DNA of 64,000 bases. Source: Chlorocebus sabaeus (lineage: Eukaryota; Chordata; Mammalia; Primates; Cercopithecidae). Numbering within the stretch: the stretch's first letter is position 1; each line of letters opens with the position of its first letter. The translations under genes and the position numbers were made by a program. The DNA is taken from positions 1-64,000 of the forward strand of contig NW_027327622.1 in the NCBI RefSeq assembly GCF_047675955.1, written 5' to 3'. The notes below the pieces were generated by a model. It ran no database searches and was not told the origin of the DNA. It worked only from the letters and a program-made list of their open reading frames with translations. Positions 28,731-43,291 of the stretch are shown in pieces.

Positions 28731-31636
28731 TTTGCAAATTCCACAAGAATAGTCTTAAGGAAAAGATTCTGGAGGGGAAAGCTATAACTCTGTGAGATGA
28801 ATTAACAGAACACAAAACAGTTTCACAGAAACCTTCTTTCCAGTTTTTAACTGAAGAAATTTCCTTTTTCACCATAGCGCTCTATGGGCTTCCAAATAAG
28901 ACTTTGCAAATCGCACAAGAACAGTCTTAGCGAAAGGCTTGTTGAGGGGAAAGCTGTTAATCTGTGAGATGAAATAACAGAACACAAGGCAGTTTCTCCG
29001 AAAGCTTCCTTTAAGTTTTTATCTTAGGTAATTTCCTTTTTCACCACAGCCCTCTATGGGCTTCCCAACATCACTTTTCAAATTACACAAGAACAGTCTT
29101 AGCGAGAGGCTTCTTGAGGGGAAAGCTGTAACCCTGTGAGTTGAATTAACAGAACACAAAGCAGTTTCTCCGAAGGCTTCTATTCAGTTTTTACCTTAGA
29201 ATATTTCCTTTTTCACCATAGCCCTGTAAGGGCTTCCAAATATAACTTTGCAAATTCCACATGAAAAGTCTTAGTGAAAAGCTTCTTGAGGGGAAGCTGT
29301 AACTCTCTGAGATGAATTAATAGAACACAAAGCAGTTTCTCAGAAAGCTTCTTTCCACTTTTTAACGGAAGATATTTCCTTTTTCACCATAGCCCTCTAT
29401 GGGCTTCCAAATATGACTTTGAATATCTCACAAAAACATTCTTAGCGAAGGCTTCTTGTGGGGAAAGCTGTAACTCGGTCAGATGTATAATTAACAGAAC
29501 ACACGGCAGTTTCTCAGAAAGCTTCTTTTCAGTTTTTAACTGAAGATATTTCCTTTTTCATCATACCCCTCTATGAGCTTCCAAATATCACTTTGCAAAT
29601 TCCACAGTAACAGTCTTAGCGAAAGGCTTCTGGAAGGGAAAGCTGTAACTGTGTGAGATGAATTAACAGAACACAAAGCAGTTTCTGTGAAAGCTTCTTT
29701 TCAGTTTTTATCTTAGGCTATTTCCTTTTTCACCATAGCCCTGAATGGGCTTCGAAATATCACTTTGCAAATTCCAAAACAACAGTCTTAGCGAAAGCTT
29801 TCTGGAGGGGAAAGCTGTAACTCTCTGAGATGAATTAACAGAACACAAAACAGTTTCTCAGAAAGATTCTTTCCAGTTTTTAACGGAAGATATTTCTTTT
29901 TTCACCATAGCCCTCTATGGGCTTCCAAATATCACTTTGGAAATGCCACAAGAACAGTCTTAGCAAAAGACTTCTTGAGGCGAAAGCTGTAACTCTTTGA
30001 GATAAATTAACAGAACACAAATCAGTTTCTCAGAAAACTTCTTTCAAGTTTTTAACTGAAGATATTTCCTGTTTCACCATAGCCCTCAATGGGTTTCCAA
30101 ATATCACTTTGCACATCCCACAAGAACAGTCTTAGCGAAAGTCTTCTTAAGGGGAATGCTCTAGCTCTTTGAGATGATTCAACAGGACACAAAGCAGTTT
30201 TTCAGAAAGCTTCTTTTCAGTTTCTATCTTAGGCTATTTCCTTTTTCACCATAGCCCTCTATGGTCTTCCAAATATCACCTTGCAAATTCCACAAGAACA
30301 GTCTTAGCGAAAAACTTCTGGAGGGGAAAGCTCTAATTCGGTGAGATGTATTAACAGAAAACACGCCAGTTTCTCATAAAGCTTCTTTCCCCTTTTTAAC
30401 GGGAGATATTTCCTTTTTCACCATAGCCCTCTATGGGTTACCAAATATGAATTTGCAAATTGCACAAGAAGAGTCTTAGTGAATGGCTTCTTGAGGGGAA
30501 AGCTCAAACTCTGTGAGATGAACTAACAGAACACAAAGCAGTTTCTCAGAAAGCTTCTTTTCTGTTTTTAACGGAAGATTTCGAAATTTTGCTTTGCAAA
30601 TTCCACAAGAACAGTCTTAGCCAAAGACTTCTGGAGGGGAAAGCTGTAACTCATGAGATGAAATAACAGAACACAAAGCAGTTTCTCAGAAAGCTTCTTT
30701 CCAGTTTTTAAGGGAAGATATTTCCTTTTTCATCATAGCCATCTATGGGCTTCCAAATATCACTTTGCAAATTCCACAAGAACAGTCTTAGTGAACGGCT
30801 TCTTGAGGGGAAAGCTGTAAATCGGTGAGATGAATAAACAGAACACAAAGGAGTTACTCATAAAGCTTCTTTCCAGTTTTTAACTAAAGATATTTCCTTT
30901 TTCACCATAGCCCTCTATGGGCTTCCAAAATCACTTTGCAAATTCCACAAAACAGTCTTAGCGAAAGGCTTCTGGAGAGCAAAGCTGTAATTCTGTGAGA
31001 TAAATTAACAGAACACAAAGCAGTTTCTCAGAAATCTTCTTTCCAGTTTTGACCTTAGGATATTTCCTTTTCCACCCATAGCCCTCTATGGGCTTCCAAA
31101 TATCACTATGCAAATCCCACAGGAACTGTCTTAGCAAAAGGCTTCCTGTGGAGTGGCTTCTTGAGGGGAAAGCGGTAACACTGGGAGATTAACTAACAGA
31201 ACACAAAGCAGTTTCTCAGAAAGTTTCTTCTCGTTTTTTATCTAAGGATATTTCCTTTTTCACCATAGCCCTCTATGGGTTTCCAAATATCACTTTGCAA
31301 ATTTCACAAGAACAGTCTTAGTGAACGGCTTCTTGAGGAGAAAGCTGAAACTCTGTGAGATGAACTAACGGAACACAAAGCAGTTTCTCAAAGAGCTTCT
31401 TTTCGGTTTTTAGCGGAAGATATTTACTTTTTCACCATAGCCCTCTATGTGCTTCCAAATATCACTTTTCAAATTCCACAAGAGCAGTCTTAACGAAGGG
31501 CTTCTGGAGGGGAAAGTTGTAACTCTGTGAGATAAATTAACAGAACAGAAAGCAGTTTCTCAGAAAGCTTCTTTCCAGTTTCTAACTGAAGATATTTCCT
31601 TTTTCACCATAGCCCTCTAGGGGTTCCAAATATCAC
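28731..31636 (+). repeat. HOR copy 11, short class
   Basis: A 2906-bp S copy very like copy 9: GAATAG, GCGAGAGG, S-type monomers 12-14, then L-type monomers 15-17. It differs by CCTGTTTCACC in monomer 8 (as in copy 10) and by TTAGCAAAAGGCTTCC in monomer 15, which removes a CpG. Confidence 0.93.
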
Positions 31637-34573
31637 TTTGCAAATTCCACAAGAATAGTCTTAAGGAAAAGATTCTGGAGGGGAAAGCTATAACTCTGTG
31701 AGATGAATTAACAGAACACAAAACAGTTTCACAGAAACCTTCTTTCCAGTTTTTAACTGAAGAAATTTCCTTTTTCACCATAGCGCTCTATGGGCTTCCA
31801 AATAAGACTTTGCAAATCGCACAAGAACAGTCTTAGCGAAAGGCTTGTTGAGGGGAAAGCTGTTAATCTGTGAGATGAAATAACAGAACACAAGGCAGTT
31901 TCTCCGAAAGCTTCCTTTAAGTTTTTATCTTAGGTAATTTCCTTTTTCACCACAGCCCTCTATGGGCTTCCCAACATCACTTTTCAAATTACACAAGAAC
32001 AGTCTTAGCGAGAGGCTTCTTGAGGGGAAAGCTGTAACCCTGTGAGTTGAATTAACAGAACACAAAGCAGTTTCTCCGAAGGCTTCTATTCAGTTTTTAC
32101 CTTAGAATATTTCCTTTTTCACCATAGCCCTGTAAGGGCTTCCAAATATAACTTTGCAAATTCCACATGAAAAGTCTTAGTGAAAAGCTTCTTGAGGGGA
32201 AGCTGTAACTCTCTGAGATGAATTAATAGAACACAAAGCAGTTTCTCAGAAAGCTTCTTTCCACTTTTTAACGGAAGATATTTCCTTTTTCACCATAGCC
32301 CTCTATGGGCTTCCAAATATGACTTTGAATATCTCACAAAAACATTCTTAGCGAAGGCTTCTTGTGGGGAAAGCTGTAACTCGGTCAGATGTATAATTAA
32401 CAGAACACACGGCAGTTTCTCAGAAAGCTTCTTTTCAGTTTTTAACTGAAGATATTTCCTTTTTCATCATACCCCTCTATGAGCTTCCAAATATCACTTT
32501 GCAAATTCCACAGTAACAGTCTTAGCGAAAGGCTTCTGGAAGGGAAAGCTGTAACTGTGTGAGATGAATTAACAGAACACAAAGCAGTTTCTGTGAAAGC
32601 TTCTTTTCAGTTTTTATCTTAGGCTATTTCCTTTTTCACCATAGCCCTGAATGGGCTTCGAAATATCACTTTGCAAATTCCAAAACAACAGTCTTAGCGA
32701 AAGCTTTCTGGAGGGGAAAGCTGTAACTCTCTGAGATGAATTAACAGAACACAAAACAGTTTCTCAGAAAGATTCTTTCCAGTTTTTAACGGAAGATATT
32801 TCTTTTTTCACCATAGCCCTCTATGGGCTTCCAAATATCACTTTGGAAATGCCACAAGAACAGTCTTAGCAAAAGACTTCTTGAGGCGAAAGCTGTAACT
32901 CTTTGAGATAAATTAACAGAACACAAATCAGTTTCTCAGAAAACTTCTTTCAAGTTTTTAACTGAAGATATTTCCTTTTTCACCATAGCCCTCAATGGGT
33001 TTCCAAATATCACTTTGCACATCCCACAAGAACAGTCTTAGCGAAAGTCTTCTTAAGGGGAATGCTCTAGCTCTTTGAGATGATTCAACAGGACACAAAG
33101 CAGTTTTTCAGAAAGCTTCTTTTCAGTTTCTATCTTAGGCTATTTCCTTTTTCACCATAGCCCTCTATGGTCTTCCAAATATCACCTTGCAAATTCCACA
33201 AGAACAGTCTTAGCGAAAAACTTCTGGAGGGGAAAGCTCTAATTCGGTGAGATGTATTAACAGAAAACACGCCAGTTTCTCATAAAGCTTCTTTCCCCTT
33301 TTTAACGGGAGATATTTCCTTTTTCACCATAGCCCTCTATGGGTTACCAAATATGAATTTGCAAATTGCACAAGAAGAGTCTTAGTGAATGGCTTCTTGA
33401 GGGGAAAGCTCAAACTCTGTGAGATGAACTAACAGAACACAAAGCAGTTTCTCAGAAAGCTTCTTTTCTGTTTTTAACGGAAGATATTCCCTTTTTCAAC
33501 ATAGCCCTCTAGGGGCTTCGAAATTTTGCTTTGCAAATTCCACAAGAACAGTCTTAGCCAAAGACTTCTGGAGGGGAAAGCTGTAACTCATGAGATGAAA
33601 TAACAGAACACAAAGCAGTTTCTCAGAAAGCTTCTTTCCAGTTTTTAAGGGAAGATATTTCCTTTTTCATCATAGCCATCTATGGGTTTCCAAATATCAC
33701 TTTCCAAATTCCACAAGAACAGTCTTAGTGAATGGCTTCTTGAGGGGAAAGCTGTAAATCGGTGAGATGAATAAACAGAACACAAAGGAGTTACTCATAA
33801 AGCTTCTTTCCAGTTTTTAACTACAGATATTTCCTTTTTCACCATAGCCCTCTATGGGCTTCCAAAATCACTTTGCAAATTCCACAAAACAGTCTTAGCG
33901 AAAGGCTTCTGGAGAGCAAAGCTGTAATTCTGTGAGATAAATTAACAGAACACAAAGCAGTTTTTCAGAAATCTTCTTTCCAGTTTTCATCTTAGGATAT
34001 TTCCTTTTTCACCCATAGCCCTCTATGGGCTTCCAAATATCACTATGCAAATCCCACAGGAACTGTCTTAGCGAAAGGCTTCCTGTGGAGTGGCTTCTTG
34101 AGGGGAAAGCGGTAACACTGGGAGATTAACTAACAGAACACAAAGCAGTTTCTCAGAAAGTTTCTTCTCGTTTTTTATCTAAGGATATTTCCTTTTTCAC
34201 CATAGCCCTCTATGGGTTTCCAAATATCACTTTGCAAATTTCACAAGAACAGTCTTAGTGAACGGCTTCTTGAGGAGAAAGCTGAAACTCTGTGAGATGA
34301 ACTAACGGAACACAAAGCAGTTTCTCAAAGAGCTTCTTTTCGGTTTTTAGCGGAAGATATTTACTTTTTCACCATAGCCCTCTATGTGCTTCCAAATATC
34401 ACTTTTCAAATTCCACAAGAGCAGTCTTAACGAAGGGCTTCTGGAGGGGAAAGTTGTAACTCTGTGAGATAAATTAACAGAACAGAAAGCAGTTTCTCAG
34501 AAAGCTTCTTTCCAGTTTCTAACTGAAGATATTTCCTTTTTCACCATAGCCCTCTAGGGGTTCCAAATATCAC
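31637..34573 (+). repeat. HOR copy 12, long class
   Basis: A 2937-bp L copy much like copy 10 but with the usual CCTTTTTCACC in monomer 8. It has GAATAG, GATGAAATAAC, GCGAGAGG and a pure L haplotype downstream. It closes the second 5843-bp S-L pair. Confidence 0.93.
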
Positions 34574-37479
34574 TTTGCAAATTCCACAAGAATAGTCTTA
34601 AGGAAAAGATTCTGGAGGGGAAAGCTATAACTCTGTGAGATGAATTAACAGAACACAAAACAGTTTCACAGAAACCTTCTTTCCAGTTTTTAACTGAAGA
34701 AATTTCCTTTTTCACCATAGCGCTCTATGGGCTTCCAAATAAGACTTTGCAAATCGCACAAGAACAGTCTTAGCGAAAGGCTTGTTGAGGGGAAAGCTGT
34801 TAATCTGTGAGATGAAATAACAGAACACAAGGCAGTTTCTCCGAAAGCTTCCTTTAAGTTTTTATCTTAGGTAATTTCCTTTTTCACCACAGCCCTCTAT
34901 GGGCTTCCCAACATCACTTTTCAAATTACACAAGAACAGTCTTAGCGAAAGGCTTCTTGAGGGGAAAGCTGTAACCCTGTGAGTTGAATTAACAGAACAC
35001 AAAGCAGTTTCTCCGAAGGCTTCTATTCAGTTTTTACCTTAGAATATTTCCTTTTTCACCATAGCCCTGTAAGGGCTTCCAAATATAACTTTGCAAATTC
35101 CACATGAAAAGTCTTAGTGAAAAGCTTCTTGAGGGGAAGCTGTAACTCTCTGAGATGAATTAATAGAACACAAAGCAGTTTCTCAGAAAGCTTCTTTCCA
35201 CTTTTTAACGGAAGATATTTCCTTTTTCACCATAGCCCTCTATGGGCTTCCAAATATGACTTTGAATATCTCACAAAAACATTCTTAGCGAAGGCTTCTT
35301 GTGGGGAAAGCTGTAACTCGGTCAGATGTATAATTAACAGAACACACGGCAGTTTCTCAGAAAGCTTCTTTTCAGTTTTTAACTGAAGATATTTCCTTTT
35401 TCATCATACCCCTCTATGAGCTTCCAAATATCACTTTGCAAATTCCACAGTAACAGTCTTAGCGAAAGGCTTCTGGAAGGGAAAGCTGTAACTGTGTGAG
35501 ATGAATTAACAGAACACAAAGCAGTTTCTGTGAAAGCTTCTTTTCAGTTTTTATCTTAGGCTATTTCCTTTTTCACCATAGCCCTGAATGGGCTTCGAAA
35601 TATCACTTTGCAAATTCCAAAACAACAGTCTTAGCGAAAGCTTTCTGGAGGGGAAAGCTGTAACTCTCTGAGATGAATTAACAGAACACAAAACAGTTTC
35701 TCAGAAAGATTCTTTCCAGTTTTTAACGGAAGATATTTCTTTTTTCACCATAGCCCTCTATGGGCTTCCAAATATCACTTTGGAAATGCCACAAGAACAG
35801 TCTTAGCAAAAGACTTCTTGAGGCGAAAGCTGTAACTCTTTGAGATAAATTAACAGAACACAAATCAGTTTCTCAGAAAACTTCTTTCAAGTTTTTAACT
35901 GAAGATATTTCCTTTTTCACCATAGCCCTCAATGGGTTTCCAAATATCACTTTGCACATCCCACAAGAACAGTCTTAGCGAAAGTCTTCTTAAGGGGAAT
36001 GCTCTAGCTCTTTGAGATGATTCAACAGGACACAAAGCAGTTTTTCAGAAAGCTTCTTTTCAGTTTCTATCTTAGGCTATTTCCTTTTTCACCATAGCCC
36101 TCTATGGTCTTCCAAATATCACCTTGCAAATTCCACAAGAACAGTCTTAGCGAAAAACTTCTGGAGGGGAAAGCTCTAATTCGGTGAGATGTATTAACAG
36201 AAAACACGCCAGTTTCTCATAAAGCTTCTTTCCCCTTTTTAACGGGAGATATTTCCTTTTTCACCATAGCCCTCTATGGGTTACCAAATATGAATTTGCA
36301 AATTGCACAAGAAGAGTCTTAGTGAATGGCTTCTTGAGGGGAAAGCTCAAACTCTGTGAGATGAACTAACAGAACACAAAGCAGTTTCTCAGAAAGCTTC
36401 TTTTCTGTTTTTAACGGAAGATTTCGAAATTTTGCTTTGCAAATTCCACAAGAACAGTCTTAGCCAAAGACTTCTGGAGGGGAAAGCTGTAACTCATGAG
36501 ATGAAATAACAGAACACAAAGCAGTTTCTCAGAAAGCTTCTTTCCAGTTTTTAAGGGAAGATATTTCCTTTTTCATCATAGCCATCTATGGGTTTCCAAA
36601 TATCACTTTGCAAATTCCACAAGAACAGTCTTAGTGAATGGCTTCTTGAGGGGAAAGCTGTAAATCGGTGAGATGAATAAACAGAACACAAAGGAGTTAC
36701 TCATAAAGCTTCTTTCCAGTTTTTAACTACAGATATTTCCTTTTTCACCATAGCCCTCTATGGGCTTCCAAAATCACTTTGCAAATTCCACAAAACAGTC
36801 TTAGCGAAAGGCTTCTGGAGAGCAAAGCTGTAATTCTGTGAGATAAATTAACAGAACACAAAGCAGTTTTTCAGAAATCTTCTTTCCAGTTTTCATCTTA
36901 GGATATTTCCTTTTTCACCCATAGCCCTCTATGGGCTTCCAAATATCACTATGCAAATCCCACAGGAACTGTCTTAGCGAAAGGCTTCCTGTGGAGTGGC
37001 TTCTTGAGGGGAAAGCGGTAACACTGGGAGATTAACTAACAGAACACAAAGCAGTTTCTCAGAAAGTTTCTTCTCGTTTTTTATCTAAGGATATTTCCTT
37101 TTTCACCATAGCCCTCTATGGGTTTCCAAATATCACTTTGCAAATTTCACAAGAACAGTCTTAGTGAACGGCTTCTTGAGGAGAAAGCTGAAACTCTGTG
37201 AGATGAACTAACGGAACACAAAGCAGTTTCTCAAAGAGCTTCTTTTCGGTTTTTAGCGGAAGATATTTACTTTTTCACCATAGCCCTCTATGTGCTTCCA
37301 AATATCACTTTTCAAATTCCACAAGAGCAGTCTTAACGAAGGGCTTCTGGAGGGGAAAGTTGTAACTCTGTGAGATAAATTAACAGAACAGAAAGCAGTT
37401 TCTCAGAAAGCTTCTTTCCAGTTTCTAACTGAAGATATTTCCTTTTTCACCATAGCCCTCTAGGGGTTCCAAATATCAC
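34574..37479 (+). repeat. HOR copy 13, short class, hybrid
   Basis: A 2906-bp copy with the 31-bp gap. From the end of monomer 12 it is largely L-like: GGGTTTCC, GTGAATGGC, AACTACAG and type b monomer 14, with TTTGCAAATTCC retained. The S deletion has thus been joined to an L-type 3' half. Monomer 3 has GCGAAAGG, unlike copies 9-12 and 14-16. Confidence 0.93.
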
Positions 37480-40385
37480 TTTGCAAATTCCACAAGAATA
37501 GTCTTAAGGAAAAGATTCTGGAGGGGAAAGCTATAACTCTGTGAGATGAATTAACAGAACACAAAACAGTTTCACAGAAACCTTCTTTCCAGTTTTTAAC
37601 TGAAGAAATTTCCTTTTTCACCATAGCGCTCTATGGGCTTCCAAATAAGACTTTGCAAATCGCACAAGAACAGTCTTAGCGAAAGGCTTGTTGAGGGGAA
37701 AGCTGTTAATCTGTGAGATGAAATAACAGAACACAAGGCAGTTTCTCCGAAAGCTTCCTTTAAGTTTTTATCTTAGGTAATTTCCTTTTTCACCACAGCC
37801 CTCTATGGGCTTCCCAACATCACTTTTCAAATTACACAAGAACAGTCTTAGCGAGAGGCTTCTTGAGGGGAAAGCTGTAACCCTGTGAGTTGAATTAACA
37901 GAACACAAAGCAGTTTCTCCGAAGGCTTCTATTCAGTTTTTACCTTAGAATATTTCCTTTTTCACCATAGCCCTGTAAGGGCTTCCAAATATAACTTTGC
38001 AAATTCCACATGAAAAGTCTTAGTGAAAAGCTTCTTGAGGGGAAGCTGTAACTCTCTGAGATGAATTAATAGAACACAAAGCAGTTTCTCAGAAAGCTTC
38101 TTTCCACTTTTTAACGGAAGATATTTCCTTTTTCACCATAGCCCTCTATGGGCTTCCAAATATGACTTTGAATATCTCACAAAAACATTCTTAGCGAAGG
38201 CTTCTTGTGGGGAAAGCTGTAACTCGGTCAGATGTATAATTAACAGAACACACGGCAGTTTCTCAGAAAGCTTCTTTTCAGTTTTTAACTGAAGATATTT
38301 CCTTTTTCATCATACCCCTCTATGAGCTTCCAAATATCACTTTGCAAATTCCACAGTAACAGTCTTAGCGAAAGGCTTCTGGAAGGGAAAGCTGTAACTG
38401 TGTGAGATGAATTAACAGAACACAAAGCAGTTTCTGTGAAAGCTTCTTTTCAGTTTTTATCTTAGGCTATTTCCTTTTTCACCATAGCCCTGAATGGGCT
38501 TCGAAATATCACTTTGCAAATTCCAAAACAACAGTCTTAGCGAAAGCTTTCTGGAGGGGAAAGCTGTAACTCTCTGAGATGAATTAACAGAACACAAAAC
38601 AGTTTCTCAGAAAGATTCTTTCCAGTTTTTAACGGAAGATATTTCTTTTTTCACCATAGCCCTCTATGGGCTTCCAAATATCACTTTGGAAATGCCACAA
38701 GAACAGTCTTAGCAAAAGACTTCTTGAGGCGAAAGCTGTAACTCTTTGAGATAAATTAACAGAACACAAATCAGTTTCTCAGAAAACTTCTTTCAAGTTT
38801 TTAACTGAAGATATTTCCTTTTTCACCATAGCCCTCAATGGGTTTCCAAATATCACTTTGCACATCCCACAAGAACAGTCTTAGCGAAAGTCTTCTTAAG
38901 GGGAATGCTCTAGCTCTTTGAGATGATTCAACAGGACACAAAGCAGTTTTTCAGAAAGCTTCTTTTCAGTTTCTATCTTAGGCTATTTCCTTTTTCACCA
39001 TAGCCCTCTATGGTCTTCCAAATATCACCTTGCAAATTCCACAAGAACAGTCTTAGCGAAAAACTTCTGGAGGGGAAAGCTCTAATTCGGTGAGATGTAT
39101 TAACAGAAAACACGCCAGTTTCTCATAAAGCTTCTTTCCCCTTTTTAACGGGAGATATTTCCTTTTTCACCATAGCCCTCTATGGGTTACCAAATATGAA
39201 TTTGCAAATTGCACAAGAAGAGTCTTAGTGAATGGCTTCTTGAGGGGAAAGCTCAAACTCTGTGAGATGAACTAACAGAACACAAAGCAGTTTCTCAGAA
39301 AGCTTCTTTTCTGTTTTTAACGGAAGATTTCGAAATTTTGCTTTGCAAATTCCACAAGAACAGTCTTAGCCAAAGACTTCTGGAGGGGAAAGCTGTAACT
39401 CATGAGATGAAATAACAGAACACAAAGCAGTTTCTCAGAAAGCTTCTTTCCAGTTTTTAAGGGAAGATATTTCCTTTTTCATCATAGCCATCTATGGGTT
39501 TCCAAATATCACTTTGCAAATTCCACAAGAACAGTCTTAGTGAATGGCTTCTTGAGGGGAAAGCTGTAAATCGGTGAGATGAATAAACAGAACACAAAGG
39601 AGTTACTCATAAAGCTTCTTTCCAGTTTTTAACTACAGATATTTCCTTTTTCACCATAGCCCTCTATGGGCTTCCAAAATCACTTTGCAAATTCCACAAA
39701 ACAGTCTTAGCGAAAGGCTTCTGGAGAGCAAAGCTGTAATTCTGTGAGATAAATTAACAGAACACAAAGCAGTTTTTCAGAAATCTTCTTTCCAGTTTTC
39801 ATCTTAGGATATTTCCTTTTTCACCCATAGCCCTCTATGGGCTTCCAAATATCACTATGCAAATCCCACAGGAACTGTCTTAGCGAAAGGCTTCCTGTGG
39901 AGTGGCTTCTTGAGGGGAAAGCGGTAACACTGGGAGATTAACTAACAGAACACAAAGCAGTTTCTCAGAAAGTTTCTTCTCGTTTTTTATCTAAGGATAT
40001 TTCCTTTTTCACCATAGCCCTCTATGGGTTTCCAAATATCACTTTGCAAATTTCACAAGAACAGTCTTAGTGAACGGCTTCTTGAGGAGAAAGCTGAAAC
40101 TCTGTGAGATGAACTAACGGAACACAAAGCAGTTTCTCAAAGAGCTTCTTTTCGGTTTTTAGCGGAAGATATTTACTTTTTCACCATAGCCCTCTATGTG
40201 CTTCCAAATATCACTTTTCAAATTCCACAAGAGCAGTCTTAACGAAGGGCTTCTGGAGGGGAAAGTTGTAACTCTGTGAGATAAATTAACAGAACAGAAA
40301 GCAGTTTCTCAGAAAGCTTCTTTCCAGTTTCTAACTGAAGATATTTCCTTTTTCACCATAGCCCTCTAGGGGTTCCAAATATCAC
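37480..40385 (+). repeat. HOR copy 14, short class, hybrid
   Basis: A 2906-bp copy with the same S-deletion/L-tail arrangement as copy 13, but GCGAGAGG in monomer 3. It looks almost identical to copy 15 wherever I compared them, suggesting recent tandem duplication of one HOR unit. Confidence 0.93.
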
Positions 40386-43291
40386 TTTGCAAATTCCACA
40401 AGAATAGTCTTAAGGAAAAGATTCTGGAGGGGAAAGCTATAACTCTGTGAGATGAATTAACAGAACACAAAACAGTTTCACAGAAACCTTCTTTCCAGTT
40501 TTTAACTGAAGAAATTTCCTTTTTCACCATAGCGCTCTATGGGCTTCCAAATAAGACTTTGCAAATCGCACAAGAACAGTCTTAGCGAAAGGCTTGTTGA
40601 GGGGAAAGCTGTTAATCTGTGAGATGAAATAACAGAACACAAGGCAGTTTCTCCGAAAGCTTCCTTTAAGTTTTTATCTTAGGTAATTTCCTTTTTCACC
40701 ACAGCCCTCTATGGGCTTCCCAACATCACTTTTCAAATTACACAAGAACAGTCTTAGCGAGAGGCTTCTTGAGGGGAAAGCTGTAACCCTGTGAGTTGAA
40801 TTAACAGAACACAAAGCAGTTTCTCCGAAGGCTTCTATTCAGTTTTTACCTTAGAATATTTCCTTTTTCACCATAGCCCTGTAAGGGCTTCCAAATATAA
40901 CTTTGCAAATTCCACATGAAAAGTCTTAGTGAAAAGCTTCTTGAGGGGAAGCTGTAACTCTCTGAGATGAATTAATAGAACACAAAGCAGTTTCTCAGAA
41001 AGCTTCTTTCCACTTTTTAACGGAAGATATTTCCTTTTTCACCATAGCCCTCTATGGGCTTCCAAATATGACTTTGAATATCTCACAAAAACATTCTTAG
41101 CGAAGGCTTCTTGTGGGGAAAGCTGTAACTCGGTCAGATGTATAATTAACAGAACACACGGCAGTTTCTCAGAAAGCTTCTTTTCAGTTTTTAACTGAAG
41201 ATATTTCCTTTTTCATCATACCCCTCTATGAGCTTCCAAATATCACTTTGCAAATTCCACAGTAACAGTCTTAGCGAAAGGCTTCTGGAAGGGAAAGCTG
41301 TAACTGTGTGAGATGAATTAACAGAACACAAAGCAGTTTCTGTGAAAGCTTCTTTTCAGTTTTTATCTTAGGCTATTTCCTTTTTCACCATAGCCCTGAA
41401 TGGGCTTCGAAATATCACTTTGCAAATTCCAAAACAACAGTCTTAGCGAAAGCTTTCTGGAGGGGAAAGCTGTAACTCTCTGAGATGAATTAACAGAACA
41501 CAAAACAGTTTCTCAGAAAGATTCTTTCCAGTTTTTAACGGAAGATATTTCTTTTTTCACCATAGCCCTCTATGGGCTTCCAAATATCACTTTGGAAATG
41601 CCACAAGAACAGTCTTAGCAAAAGACTTCTTGAGGCGAAAGCTGTAACTCTTTGAGATAAATTAACAGAACACAAATCAGTTTCTCAGAAAACTTCTTTC
41701 AAGTTTTTAACTGAAGATATTTCCTTTTTCACCATAGCCCTCAATGGGTTTCCAAATATCACTTTGCACATCCCACAAGAACAGTCTTAGCGAAAGTCTT
41801 CTTAAGGGGAATGCTCTAGCTCTTTGAGATGATTCAACAGGACACAAAGCAGTTTTTCAGAAAGCTTCTTTTCAGTTTCTATCTTAGGCTATTTCCTTTT
41901 TCACCATAGCCCTCTATGGTCTTCCAAATATCACCTTGCAAATTCCACAAGAACAGTCTTAGCGAAAAACTTCTGGAGGGGAAAGCTCTAATTCGGTGAG
42001 ATGTATTAACAGAAAACACGCCAGTTTCTCATAAAGCTTCTTTCCCCTTTTTAACGGGAGATATTTCCTTTTTCACCATAGCCCTCTATGGGTTACCAAA
42101 TATGAATTTGCAAATTGCACAAGAAGAGTCTTAGTGAATGGCTTCTTGAGGGGAAAGCTCAAACTCTGTGAGATGAACTAACAGAACACAAAGCAGTTTC
42201 TCAGAAAGCTTCTTTTCTGTTTTTAACGGAAGATTTCGAAATTTTGCTTTGCAAATTCCACAAGAACAGTCTTAGCCAAAGACTTCTGGAGGGGAAAGCT
42301 GTAACTCATGAGATGAAATAACAGAACACAAAGCAGTTTCTCAGAAAGCTTCTTTCCAGTTTTTAAGGGAAGATATTTCCTTTTTCATCATAGCCATCTA
42401 TGGGTTTCCAAATATCACTTTGCAAATTCCACAAGAACAGTCTTAGTGAATGGCTTCTTGAGGGGAAAGCTGTAAATCGGTGAGATGAATAAACAGAACA
42501 CAAAGGAGTTACTCATAAAGCTTCTTTCCAGTTTTTAACTACAGATATTTCCTTTTTCACCATAGCCCTCTATGGGCTTCCAAAATCACTTTGCAAATTC
42601 CACAAAACAGTCTTAGCGAAAGGCTTCTGGAGAGCAAAGCTGTAATTCTGTGAGATAAATTAACAGAACACAAAGCAGTTTTTCAGAAATCTTCTTTCCA
42701 GTTTTCATCTTAGGATATTTCCTTTTTCACCCATAGCCCTCTATGGGCTTCCAAATATCACTATGCAAATCCCACAGGAACTGTCTTAGCGAAAGGCTTC
42801 CTGTGGAGTGGCTTCTTGAGGGGAAAGCGGTAACACTGGGAGATTAACTAACAGAACACAAAGCAGTTTCTCAGAAAGTTTCTTCTCGTTTTTTATCTAA
42901 GGATATTTCCTTTTTCACCATAGCCCTCTATGGGTTTCCAAATATCACTTTGCAAATTTCACAAGAACAGTCTTAGTGAACGGCTTCTTGAGGAGAAAGC
43001 TGAAACTCTGTGAGATGAACTAACGGAACACAAAGCAGTTTCTCAAAGAGCTTCTTTTCGGTTTTTAGCGGAAGATATTTACTTTTTCACCATAGCCCTC
43101 TATGTGCTTCCAAATATCACTTTTCAAATTCCACAAGAGCAGTCTTAACGAAGGGCTTCTGGAGGGGAAAGTTGTAACTCTGTGAGATAAATTAACAGAA
43201 CAGAAAGCAGTTTCTCAGAAAGCTTCTTTCCAGTTTCTAACTGAAGATATTTCCTTTTTCACCATAGCCCTCTAGGGGTTCCAAATATCAC
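40386..43291 (+). repeat. HOR copy 15, short class, hybrid
   Basis: A 2906-bp S-deletion/L-tail hybrid matching copy 14 at all markers checked (GAATAG, GATGAAATAAC, GCGAGAGG, GGGTTTCC with TTTGCAAA, GTGAATGGC, AACTACAG, type b monomer 14, AACGGAAC). It is the third consecutive copy of this hybrid form. Confidence 0.93.
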
